Of a DNA stretch of 64,000 nt, positions 35,411 to 43,027 are shown one piece after another (position 1 is the stretch's first letter; every line of letters begins with the position of its first letter). A program made the position numbers and the translations under genes. The notes under the pieces are model-generated. The model searched no databases. It saw only the letters and a program-made list of their open reading frames with translations, and was not told the origin of the DNA. The DNA comes from WJKG01 sp964627305 (GTDB lineage: Bacteria; Zixibacteria; MSB-5A5; GN15; FEB-12): assembly GCA_964627305.1 (NCBI GenBank), contig CAZVHP010000001.1, forward strand, positions 434,001 through 498,000, written 5' to 3'.

Positions 35411-35953
35411 ATGTTCAAGATTACCGCTCCGGCCGCATCCTCGCTGGCCGTCATTATGGTCTTGGCTCTCTGCATCTTTGGTTGCAGCAATTCCACCGCC
35501 CCCGAATCTGCAGAACCGGCCAATAGACTAATCGCTGCCAGTGGGTGTGGGGGATTCTCGGAGACGAAGCGCGCCGAGATAGGTATCGCTTCAGTGCCAA
35601 CCAGCGACCAGACTTGCCTTGTCTGGGAGTACGACCAGTCCGCGAGTCGCCTGACAGTATCTCACCTCAATGGCGCCTTCAACTGCTGCACCCAGCCCAA
35701 TGGAGCTGTGAACACCGGCAGCAGCCACCTCTGGATTATCGAATTCGAGACCGGTCCGGTTTGTCGCTGCCTGTGCCTGTACGATCTGCAGTTCGAAATC
35801 CACGATATATCGCCGCAAACCTACACTCTTGCGATCATCTCTGACTACACACCGACCGGCGATCAGCCCATCACCACCGAAATCGACCTGGAATCACAAC
35901 TTTCCGGCATGATCTGCTTCGATCGTACCGGCTACCCCTGGGCCGAAGAATGA
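35411..35953 (+). CDS. cysteine-rich putative lipoprotein
   Basis: The 180-residue product has a signal peptide with lipobox (SLAVIMVLALCIFGCSNS). The mature part contains clustered cysteines (SGCGGFSE, NCCTQPNG, VCRCLCLYD), suggesting disulfides or metal binding. No family is recognised. The ATG at 35411 follows AAAGGGG and is chosen over a TTG six codons upstream. Confidence 0.6.
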   Translation: MFKITAPAASSLAVIMVLALCIFGCSNSTAPESAEPANRLIAASGCGGFSETKRAEIGIASVPTSDQTCLVWEYDQSASRLTVSHLNGAFNCCTQPNGAVNTGSSHLWIIEFETGPVCRCLCLYDLQFEIHDISPQTYTLAIISDYTPTGDQPITTEIDLESQLSGMICFDRTGYPWAEE

Positions 35954-35992
35954 CAACCGGGAAGCAGCACCACTCATAACTACCGACCGCCC

Positions 35993-36340
35993 CTATGGCT
36001 TGAGAATCCTGCCGTACTCAAGCATCCAGGACACCGTCTCACGCATGTTGCCGACCTCGCCGATCATCAGCTTGTCTTTGCGCCCATAGTAATCCAGGCA
36101 CGTCCCGCAAGTGTGAATCCGGGCCCCCCGTCGCTCGAACTCCTGCAGTGTCTCAAGGGCAGGTGAACCCTCGGTACTCAGGAATATCCCGCTGTTCATC
36201 AGAAGGATCCGCTCCGGGACCGTCCCCGACTCCAACAGCATGGCAAGAAACGACTTCATCAGTTTCTCGCCGAGGTCCGGCTCTCCTTCGCCGATTCCCG
36301 AGGATGTCAGAAGCAGAAGCACATCAGTGTTGACCGTCAT
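35993..36340 (-). CDS. DsrE-family protein resembling YedF C-terminal domain
   Basis: The 115-residue protein has a DsrE/F fold pattern: TDVLLLLTSSGIGEGEPDLG, then MKSFLAMLLE and the hallmark HTCGTCLDYYGRKDKLMIGE, which matches the C-terminal half of YedF proteins linked to selenium or sulfur metabolism. The usual N-terminal TusA domain of YedF is absent, so this is a stand-alone version. No selenium genes (selA, selB, selD) are in the window. It stands alone on the minus strand. Confidence 0.78.
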   Translation of the reverse strand: MTVNTDVLLLLTSSGIGEGEPDLGEKLMKSFLAMLLESGTVPERILLMNSGIFLSTEGSPALETLQEFERRGARIHTCGTCLDYYGRKDKLMIGEVGNMRETVSWMLEYGRILKP

Positions 36341-36494
36341 GAAGCCACCTCTCTGGTTACCAGGTTCTTGATACTCCCGCCTAATCTACACCGACACCGC
36401 GCCAATGCAAGCAGTTCATGAACCCACGATCTGCGTCGTCGCTTTCACTGCCTTCCGGCGAAATCCTCGTGGGTAGGCAAGTGCATTAATAACG

Positions 36495-36523
36495 TTGCAT
36501 TCAGCGGTCCATTTAGTTATATA
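36495..36523 (+). promoter_or_regulatory. predicted promoter with long leader for the FISUMP gene
   Basis: TTGCAT (36495-36500), 17 bases, TATATA (36518-36523). The expected leader is about 110 bases and contains a small hairpin with arms GTATCC (36546-36551) and GGATAC (36568-36573). The rest of the 298-base gap between genes shows nothing else. Confidence 0.55.
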
Positions 36524-36638
36524 TAGAGTCAGAAGACCCGTTCCCGTATCCCCGGCGGGCAGGGACAGGATACACAGTCTCCGCGATCACTAACCAAAGA
36601 GATGCCGGGATAACAACGTCCAAACAGGAGAGTCTGTC

Positions 36639-37373
36639 ATGACCACGCTTGCCACGCCCGCCGATCGTCTCAAACCGCTTGTGACATCGCTGCTGCTTTG
36701 TCTGTTTCTTCTCGCGGTCGGATGTTCCTCCGGCTCCGACGGGCCATCCCGCTCATCGCAGAACCTGCAAAAAGGGTCATTCACCGATCCCGAGGGCAAC
36801 ACCTACGTCACTGTCAAGATTGGCGATCAGTGGTGGATGGCCGAGAACCTCCGAGTAACCCGGTATCGCAACGGAGACCCGATCGACCACACCGCCGAGG
36901 CCGACACCTGGTTCAACTCCACGGCGGGAGCGTGGTGTCATGTCGAAAACAATCCTGCCTTCACGGCCACCTACGGCCTTCTGTACAACGGCTTCGCCGT
37001 CAATGACCCCCGGGGACTGGCGCCGGACGGCTGGCACATTCCCTCTGACCAGGAATGGCAGACACTCGTTAGTCACCTCGGCCCCACCAACCCGGGCGGC
37101 AAGGCCAAGGCCGTCGGGACCTCGCACTGGTTCCCTCCGAACCTGGGCGCCACCAACGAATCAGGATTCTCCGGCCTGCCGGCAGGAGTGCGTCCACCCA
37201 TCGGGTCATTTACCAACCGCGGCGAAATCGTGTTCTTCTGGACAACCACAGTGGCCATCCCTCCACCAGTGGTCCATTTGTGGCTTCGCGGCCTGGGCTA
37301 CGCCGAGACAGAGTTCCGCCACCAGATGGTGCCGCTCCAGATGGGCCTGTCCGTACGCTGTGTTATGGACTGA
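36639..37373 (+). CDS. FISUMP-domain lipoprotein
   Basis: The 244-residue exported protein has a lipobox (LLCLFLLAVGCSSGSDG) and a single Fibrobacter succinogenes major paralogous domain: GSFTDPEGNTYVTVKIGDQW, WWMAENLRVTRY, APDGWHIPSDQEWQTLV, NESGFSGLPAGVR and the end SVRCVMD. These domains are common in FCB bacteria and are surface-located; the biochemical role is unknown. AGGAGAG precedes the ATG. Confidence 0.85.
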   Translation: MTTLATPADRLKPLVTSLLLCLFLLAVGCSSGSDGPSRSSQNLQKGSFTDPEGNTYVTVKIGDQWWMAENLRVTRYRNGDPIDHTAEADTWFNSTAGAWCHVENNPAFTATYGLLYNGFAVNDPRGLAPDGWHIPSDQEWQTLVSHLGPTNPGGKAKAVGTSHWFPPNLGATNESGFSGLPAGVRPPIGSFTNRGEIVFFWTTTVAIPPPVVHLWLRGLGYAETEFRHQMVPLQMGLSVRCVMD

Positions 37374-37469
37374 GTTGCTTTCTCACATAACGAAGCCGCA
37401 ACTTCAGTCAGGTTCCAAATGGTGTACGAGACAACAACATCGACACGCCGTGCAACACCACACCCACAA

Positions 37470-37502
37470 TGAAAACAGGCCCCCGAAAACCGGGAGCCTG
37501 TT
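37470..37502 (-). terminator. terminator for the DUF5684-like gene
   Basis: On the minus strand the arms AACAGGC and GCCTGTT flank a GC-rich inner stem and are followed by TTTTC. It lies 28 bases beyond the minus-strand gene; it may also stop plus-strand transcripts. Confidence 0.7.
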
Positions 37503-37529
37503 ACAGAATCTCTTATAGCTGAACCGCCG

Positions 37530-37991
37530 TCAGCCAACCATCTGTTTCGGCTGACGATCCTTACCCGGTGCCGGCGGCGGATTGCCCGGATACTTGTATG
37601 CTACCTGACGCGAATTGAACGCCAGCACAAATGCCGCCACGAAATTCACAAAGGGGATCATCATCAAGAAACCCCACACCGCCGACTGCCCGACACTCCT
37701 CGCCGCGTCCATCCACAGCTTGAAGAAGATGAAGATGTTGACAATCGGAATGAATAGAAACAGCAGCCAATACAGCGGCTTCTCGGCCATCTGCACCAGC
37801 AACACCGTATTGAGAATCGGCACAAACGCAAACCAGGCGTTGTCTGCCTGACCCGATTTCTGCGCCATCTTGTACATCATGAACGCGAAGTACAGATACA
37901 ACGAGATCATGACCAACCAACCGAACATCGAGAAGAACATGTCGCCGGATGAACCAGCGCTCGAATACACGTACTCTTCGTGCATATCCAT
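37530..37991 (-). CDS. DUF5684-like membrane protein
   Basis: The 153-residue protein has about four membrane helices and the recognisable core ADNAWFAFVPILNTVLLVQM, then PLYWLLFLFIPIVNIFIFF with AVWGFLMMIPFVNFVAAFVL. The repeated PILN/PIVN/PFVN turns are typical of the small DUF5684 family, often annotated as signal-peptidase-related but without catalytic residues. The C-terminal tail is Pro/Lys-rich. Function unknown. Confidence 0.65.
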   Translation of the reverse strand: MDMHEEYVYSSAGSSGDMFFSMFGWLVMISLYLYFAFMMYKMAQKSGQADNAWFAFVPILNTVLLVQMAEKPLYWLLFLFIPIVNIFIFFKLWMDAARSVGQSAVWGFLMMIPFVNFVAAFVLAFNSRQVAYKYPGNPPPAPGKDRQPKQMVG

Positions 37992-38033
37992 CCTCCACTG
38001 GGAGATAACAGCTCGCCAGAGCGCAAGCTGCCG

Positions 38034-38047
38034 TTACGGTACCGTAA
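38034..38047. promoter_or_regulatory. perfect 14-base palindrome in divergent promoter region
   Basis: TTACGGTACCGTAA is a perfect palindrome between the divergent genes ending at 37991 and starting at 38254. It is a candidate operator. Confidence 0.35.
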
Positions 38048-38184
38048 GAAAGCTTCCTCGTCTATGGCTTGTTATCGACAACAAAATGACTCCACTTTAT
38101 GCTGGCTCCGACCCGTCCCCGTGAATCGTCACAGGTTGTGCAGTTTATCAGCACGCCGGCGAGCAATCAGTCAGACCTTGGCTG

Positions 38185-38213
38185 TTGCCCATTTATCAGC
38201 GGCGCACTATATA
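38185..38213 (+). promoter_or_regulatory. predicted promoter
   Basis: TTGCCC (38185-38190), 17 bases, TATATA (38208-38213). It rules out the in-frame starts at or before 38218 for the following gene. Confidence 0.55.
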
Positions 38214-38253
38214 CCGTATGGAAAGAATTACCCCCTCGGCAAAAGGAGTCCAT

Positions 38254-38850
38254 GTGCCCATGCCAAAGCTGCTGCCCCCTGTTGGCGCTATCATCGCAGT
38301 CACAGCCATCATACTGATTGCGGCCTGCGGAACCACCTACGTCGTCCAGCACGAAATCGACCGCGAACTCACCCTGACCCAGGCCCGGACCCAGGAGCTA
38401 AAATACTGCAATATCCTTGCCCACGAGGTCTGCCAGTCCGCCGACAGTATGCTGGTCGTCCATATCCCGCGAGAACTGGACCTGAACCACAAGGATCGCA
38501 ACATCAACTCCACCGTCCGGCTGAGCAACGAGGGGTTCGATCCCATCACCATCGAGGCCTACTACATTGTCCTGATAGATGAGAACGACTTCGCCTACGA
38601 GGTCAGCTTCAATGGTCCCGATAACTACAACGAAACCAGACCATTTACACCCGCGCTCACGCTCGAACCGAGAACGGATGCCACTATCAAGTTTCAGGAG
38701 CGCCTGAATCTCGATTCACGCTTCATCAAAGCCGTGAAATTCCTCTACCGTCAGCCGAGCGACCGCGAGTTCAACCAGATCATGGTCTCCTACAAACCGG
38801 TCAACCCCTACGAGGCGGCTCAGGTCTACATGGAGGCGCAGCAGCCGTAA
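38254..38850 (+). CDS. membrane-anchored hypothetical protein
   Basis: The product (198 residues) has one N-terminal membrane segment that may be a lipoprotein signal (VGAIIAVTAIILIAACGTTY), followed by a soluble domain with beta-strand patterns (INSTVRLSNEGFDPITIEAY; RTDATIKFQERLNL). The pattern somewhat resembles LEA14/WHy-type domains, but I do not assign it. AAAAGGAG at 38241-38248 fits GTG at 38254 or ATG at 38260. Confidence 0.55.
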   Translation: MPMPKLLPPVGAIIAVTAIILIAACGTTYVVQHEIDRELTLTQARTQELKYCNILAHEVCQSADSMLVVHIPRELDLNHKDRNINSTVRLSNEGFDPITIEAYYIVLIDENDFAYEVSFNGPDNYNETRPFTPALTLEPRTDATIKFQERLNLDSRFIKAVKFLYRQPSDREFNQIMVSYKPVNPYEAAQVYMEAQQP

Positions 38851-38901
38851 GGCGCACATCATCCCCGACCCCTCGGTCCCCGGCCAAATGATGGTCGCAG
38901 A

Positions 38902-39711
38902 TTAGCGGATCGTGTCGGCGGCGAAACGGAATCTGACACCCCCATTGTGCAGATCGAGTTCGCGCAGAATCCGCCCGGCCTGAGCCGGGCTGATGCACTG
39001 CTGAGGCGTGCCGCGTCGGGTGGGGAAGAGGCCTCGAGACTCAGGTAGCTGATCGCCAATGTAATCAAATATGGCCGCCGAGACGAACATCGTATCGCCC
39101 GTCCTGCCCGAGATCGTGTTGTCAGTGCAGTCCTCCCAGAAGAAGAACAAGGGCACCGCCGTATCCGTCAGTATCTCCCGAGATGCACCCGCGAAAACAA
39201 TCCTCAGCAGGCTGGCCGTACGATCCAGTCCGTAGCACCGGGGACGGACCTGATCCGGAACAGCCTCAGCCAGGGCAACGATCTGCCACAGCACCGGCGG
39301 ATAGTCCGCTTTGCTTTCAATATCACGCACCGGCCCCGCATGGAAAAACTCCCACCGACAGGAATCGTAAATCACCCCCGGAATGATGTCGGCTATCTCC
39401 ACCAGGTCACTGGCCACCGCGATCTTCAGATCGAAGCCTGCCATAGTGTGGCCGTTGGACTCCAGAAGAACATCGATTGTGTCGTACAGATGACCATCAC
39501 CAATCCGGAGCCTCTCAATATACAACGCAAACCGAGACCGCCCCGCCTGAGCCGTTGGCTCGGTCGCATGCGCTGCAACCACTCCGGAATCGGGTGTCGC
39601 TGCCTGGGGAGCAACTCCCTCTATCACCGGATCACCTGAGATTCGGTCGGGAGCGGCGGCAGCCGTCGCAACTGCCAGGAGGACAGCCAAACCCGTGAGC
39701 ATCTTCCACAT
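38902..39711 (-). CDS. secreted cohesin-like protein
   Basis: The 269-residue protein has a signal peptide (MWKMLTGLAVLLAVATAAAA). The mature part contains a cohesin-like stretch (SNGHTMAGFDLKIAVASDLV) and a segment VLWQIVALAE ... VPLFFFWEDCTDNTIS that resembles part of the next gene upstream on this strand. The TTG at 39747, directly after the stop of that gene, is an alternative start. It is the last of three related secreted-protein genes and is probably co-transcribed with the neighbour. Confidence 0.6.
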   Translation of the reverse strand: MWKMLTGLAVLLAVATAAAAPDRISGDPVIEGVAPQAATPDSGVVAAHATEPTAQAGRSRFALYIERLRIGDGHLYDTIDVLLESNGHTMAGFDLKIAVASDLVEIADIIPGVIYDSCRWEFFHAGPVRDIESKADYPPVLWQIVALAEAVPDQVRPRCYGLDRTASLLRIVFAGASREILTDTAVPLFFFWEDCTDNTISGRTGDTMFVSAAIFDYIGDQLPESRGLFPTRRGTPQQCISPAQAGRILRELDLHNGGVRFRFAADTIR

Positions 39712-39747
39712 ATGGCTATTATACGCGCCCAAGGTCGGCCAGCTCAA

Positions 39748-41322
39748 TCATTTAAGCAACATCATCTTGCGCGACTCTGACCAATCGCCGGCCTCAAGAC
39801 GATACAAGTAGACGCCGCTGGCGGCCAGGGCCCCATCACTGGTGCGCCCGTCCCACTCGAGGCTGGTCCATCCCCGGTCATTTCTCCCCTCATATTGCCT
39901 GACCAGCCGTCCGGCAATATCGTAAATGCCAAGACTCCAGGAACTCGTCCGGGGCAAATAGAAGTCTATGCGGGTGTTCGGATTGAATGGGTTCGGGTAG
40001 TTGGCGCCAAGAAAAGCAGTGCCCGGCAAAGGTGGCCGTTTTGGCCGAACATCCGTGAACTCCCCGATCATGACTGGCGACAGATCTGCCGCTGCCAGCC
40101 GTTCGATGATCTGTCCGGGGATCATCCCTTCGAAGTAAACTATCGCCAGATCAGTGGACCAGTGATCAATCCACGGATTATCGGGGCTCCCGCCCAACCC
40201 AAGAATCCGCAACCGCGCGCCCTGAGACTCAACACGCTGTTGCCCGAACAGCCCGGGGTTCTGGTCATGAACGAACACGACAGAATCCACGATCCCTCCC
40301 ACCGTGCTCAGCCTCAGGTTGTATCCTCCAACAGGCACATCCGCGCGCAAGCTGATCAGCAACTGCCCCGGTGCCAGTAACGTGTAGTGGAAACTCCCAT
40401 GATAGTACCCAGTCGGATTAGGCTGGGGAAGCGACAGGCCGAGCAGTTTATACCGCAGTGCGACAAGATCAGTCAGGGTCGTGTCGATACCGTCCACATC
40501 AACATCAGTGGCCGCGATCTGGCGTTCCCGATCAATCGTGAACACCGAATCACCATACTGGAAGAACCGACAAAAAAGCTCCAGATCCGTCTCTTCACAC
40601 GCCCGCCCGTCCAGATCAATGTCCCCGGGAATGTCACCGAAACTGCCCGCAGCTGCAATCGCACCGGCGTGAAACGCCACCGCCGGCACAGGTTGCGAAC
40701 TGCCGGCAACAAGCTGCTCAAAGCACCCTGCCGCCGGTCCCGTCAGGCTGGGCATGGACTCGTCGAAACCTGTCACGTCCACGCTGTCAGCATCGAAGAC
40801 CTGCCGGGCCATCAACGCCGTGTCCCGACCCGCTGTATAGACGATATTGTCGCCGCAGTCAGCGAACATGAACGGCACCGCGATGATACCCCCCGCAGAT
40901 TGGGATTCTGACACCGCCAACGTGATTTGCCACAGCACCAGTGAATCCACCAGCACCGTCTGGCTGTCATCTGAACTGTACGATGCGTTAAGGATCAACA
41001 ATCGGTCGTAGCCGGCATGCACCAGTGACCGCAACTCGAAGGTTGTCACCTCCCATGCCTGACCCTGCGGCATGGCCTCGATTCCCGTCACCTGTAGTTT
41101 GTCCGATGCCACCCCGATCGCCAGCCTTATCGACGACACCGCCACCGGCGAACTGCTGTCGACCGCACTCAAAGAAATCTCGACCACCGCCTTGTTGTCG
41201 TCATCGGCAGCAGCGTGACCGGCTGTCACGCGACATCTCGGCTGATCCTCGCCAGTCACCGATGCTGACAACAGAAGGACAGCAACCACAACCCGGAAAA
41301 GCAGCAGGTATGTGTGCCCCAT
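39748..41322 (-). CDS. secreted protein with dockerin-like segment and type IX sorting domain
   Basis: The 524-residue protein begins with a signal peptide (LLLFRVVVAVLLLSASVTG). A cohesin-like region (SSIRLAIGVASDKLQVTGIE) and VLWQITLAVSESQ ... FADCGDNIVY are shared with the neighbour. A dockerin-like DxDxDG segment (GDIDLDGRACEETDLELF and TDVDVDGIDTTLTDLVAL) follows. The C-terminus has FLGANYPNPFNPNTRIDF, IYDIAGRLVRQY and GVYLYRLEAGDWSESRKMML, the type IX secretion sorting domain. The ATG at 41322 follows CGGGG and is preferred to a TTG at 41346. Confidence 0.8.
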   Translation of the reverse strand: MGHTYLLLFRVVVAVLLLSASVTGEDQPRCRVTAGHAAADDDNKAVVEISLSAVDSSSPVAVSSIRLAIGVASDKLQVTGIEAMPQGQAWEVTTFELRSLVHAGYDRLLILNASYSSDDSQTVLVDSLVLWQITLAVSESQSAGGIIAVPFMFADCGDNIVYTAGRDTALMARQVFDADSVDVTGFDESMPSLTGPAAGCFEQLVAGSSQPVPAVAFHAGAIAAAGSFGDIPGDIDLDGRACEETDLELFCRFFQYGDSVFTIDRERQIAATDVDVDGIDTTLTDLVALRYKLLGLSLPQPNPTGYYHGSFHYTLLAPGQLLISLRADVPVGGYNLRLSTVGGIVDSVVFVHDQNPGLFGQQRVESQGARLRILGLGGSPDNPWIDHWSTDLAIVYFEGMIPGQIIERLAAADLSPVMIGEFTDVRPKRPPLPGTAFLGANYPNPFNPNTRIDFYLPRTSSWSLGIYDIAGRLVRQYEGRNDRGWTSLEWDGRTSDGALAASGVYLYRLEAGDWSESRKMMLLK

Positions 41323-41396
41323 ATCGTAACCCCGCAATATGCGCAACCATCAAGTCAGCCCTTCCGGCGCAGGACCTGATGGCTGCTGTCACTATA

Positions 41397-41969
41397 TTAC
41401 TTGACAACCCTGTACTGATATGGCCCGTGCCACGTGGGTTCGTGGGCCGGGGCCGAGTAAAGCCAGTTACCCCCGGGCGGGAAAAACGCCGAGTCGATCA
41501 CCAGCGTCCCCGGTTCCGGCACGATCAGATCAAAGCTCAGCTTGCGCTCCCAGTCATGTGGCTCGTACCGACGCTTGACACACACGCCGCCAAACCCTAA
41601 CAGCTCGGGCAGTTCGCCATCCCAGTCGCGCGGAACCACGAAGATGCCGGCTAAATCCCAGATGGAACGATCCTCGAAACCGCCATATCCTTTAACATCA
41701 CCATGCTCATTCAAACCGTTCCCGCTGTCAGCAGGGTGCACAACGCGCTTGATGTCCGGAGACGTGATCGCGAAACCAAGGGTGAAACCGGCCCACGAGG
41801 TGTCATTGAGAAACATGATATCCACCGAGACCTTCTCACCCACCTTGATCGTGGAATCGTTAACAGCGCCGGGCCCGCTGATCTGCAGGGCAACCTCAGC
41901 CGCAGGCGCAAGCGGGGCCGCGCACAGCATCATCAGCATTAGCGAAACTACCAGTCTGACAGAATTCAT
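41397..41969 (-). CDS. secreted hypothetical protein, cohesin-like
   Basis: The 190-residue protein has a signal peptide (VVSLMLMMLCAAPLAPAAE) and a beta-rich domain with KVGEKVSVDIMFLNDTSWAG and FTLGFAITSPDIKRV, a pattern like cohesin or similar adhesion domains. It lacks the sorting domain of its neighbour. The ATG at 41969 follows GGAG at 7 bases. It heads the run of three minus-strand secreted-protein genes. Confidence 0.6.
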   Translation of the reverse strand: MNSVRLVVSLMLMMLCAAPLAPAAEVALQISGPGAVNDSTIKVGEKVSVDIMFLNDTSWAGFTLGFAITSPDIKRVVHPADSGNGLNEHGDVKGYGGFEDRSIWDLAGIFVVPRDWDGELPELLGFGGVCVKRRYEPHDWERKLSFDLIVPEPGTLVIDSAFFPPGGNWLYSAPAHEPTWHGPYQYRVVK

Positions 41970-42216
41970 CTGTACACTCCGAGCATAATAATTCAAAGTC
42001 TTCCAGTAAGCGGGTGTTCACACCTTCCGTGTCGGCCGCAGGGCAACATCGTTGCCGCATGGCCTTTCTACCCCTGCCTGCAGGGTCGGTTCCCGGTACG
42101 GCCAGTATAGGATTGTCTCGACCTCGTGTCAATCGGTATTGCCGCTTCCGATCGTGCAAGTCACTTGCAGGCACAACGATGTGCTCTGCCCGCCCAGTCC
42201 CCCAAATAGCTTTTTA
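41970..42216. other. intergenic stretch without recognised feature
   Basis: This divergent region between the secreted-protein genes and sdhC shows no gene, RNA or repeat until the sdh promoter. Confidence 0.5.
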
Positions 42217-42245
42217 TTGACCCGCGCGTTCGTTGCGTATATCCT
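42217..42245 (+). promoter_or_regulatory. predicted promoter of sdhCAB
   Basis: TTGACC (42217-42222), 17-base spacer, TATCCT (42240-42245), about 27 bases before the sdhC start. Confidence 0.65.
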
Positions 42246-42271
42246 TGCAAAGAACAGGAAAGGAATCAAGG

Positions 42272-43006
42272 ATGGCAACAACTCAGACTCAATCCGCTGT
42301 CCTCCCGGGTCCACCCACAACCGCTGTCGCCACTGCCTCGATCGGCAAGAAGATCCTCATGGCCGCCAGCGGCATTGTTCTGATTCTCTTCGTGGTTGGG
42401 CACATGGTGGGCAACTTGCAGTTATTCATGGGCCAGGATCAGCTCAATACCTATGCCAAAGCGCTTCAGAACCTTGGCGCTGCCTTATGGCTTATACGCG
42501 GGTTCCTGCTGGCCATGCTCGTTATTCACGTGTGGGTCGGCGTGCTGCTCTGGCTGGAGAACCGCCGGGCGCGCGGCCAGCGATATGCGAAGAACGCCAC
42601 CGTCACCGCCACCATTACCTCCCGAACGATGATCTACACTGGCCTGGCCATCTTCTTCTTCGTCATCTATCATCTGGCCCACTTCACCTTTCTATGGACG
42701 CATCCCGAGTACGCCACCCTGCACGATGCCGCCGGAAGACACGATGTCTACTCCATGGTCATTCTCGGCTTCCAGCAACCGGTGATCTCGGCTGCCTACA
42801 TCCTCGGCATGTTGTTCTTGTCATTCCATCTGTCCCACGCCATCTTCAGCATCTTCCAGACACTGGGCATCAACCGGCCCAGCTGTCAGCCGAAACTCAG
42901 GGCGATGGCGTACATCATGACCATCATCGTCGTTGCCGGGTACATTTCGATGCCACTGGCAGTGCTGACCGGAGTGCTCACCCTGCCACCGGGCGTACAT
43001 CCCTAA
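42272..43006 (+). CDS. sdhC: succinate dehydrogenase cytochrome b subunit (B-type)
   Basis: This single fused membrane anchor (244 residues, five helices) belongs to B-type succinate:quinone oxidoreductases, which carry two haems. Candidate haem histidines lie in ILFVVGHMVGNLQLF, MLVIHVWVGVLLW, VIYHLAHFTFLW and LFLSFHLSHAIFSIFQ. The ATG at 42272 follows AAGGAATCAAGG. It is first in an sdhC-sdhA-sdhB operon, the order seen in Bacillus and Bacteroidetes. Confidence 0.93.
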   Translation: MATTQTQSAVLPGPPTTAVATASIGKKILMAASGIVLILFVVGHMVGNLQLFMGQDQLNTYAKALQNLGAALWLIRGFLLAMLVIHVWVGVLLWLENRRARGQRYAKNATVTATITSRTMIYTGLAIFFFVIYHLAHFTFLWTHPEYATLHDAAGRHDVYSMVILGFQQPVISAAYILGMLFLSFHLSHAIFSIFQTLGINRPSCQPKLRAMAYIMTIIVVAGYISMPLAVLTGVLTLPPGVHP

Positions 43007-43027
43007 ACCAGGAGGGTCAAAGACCGT

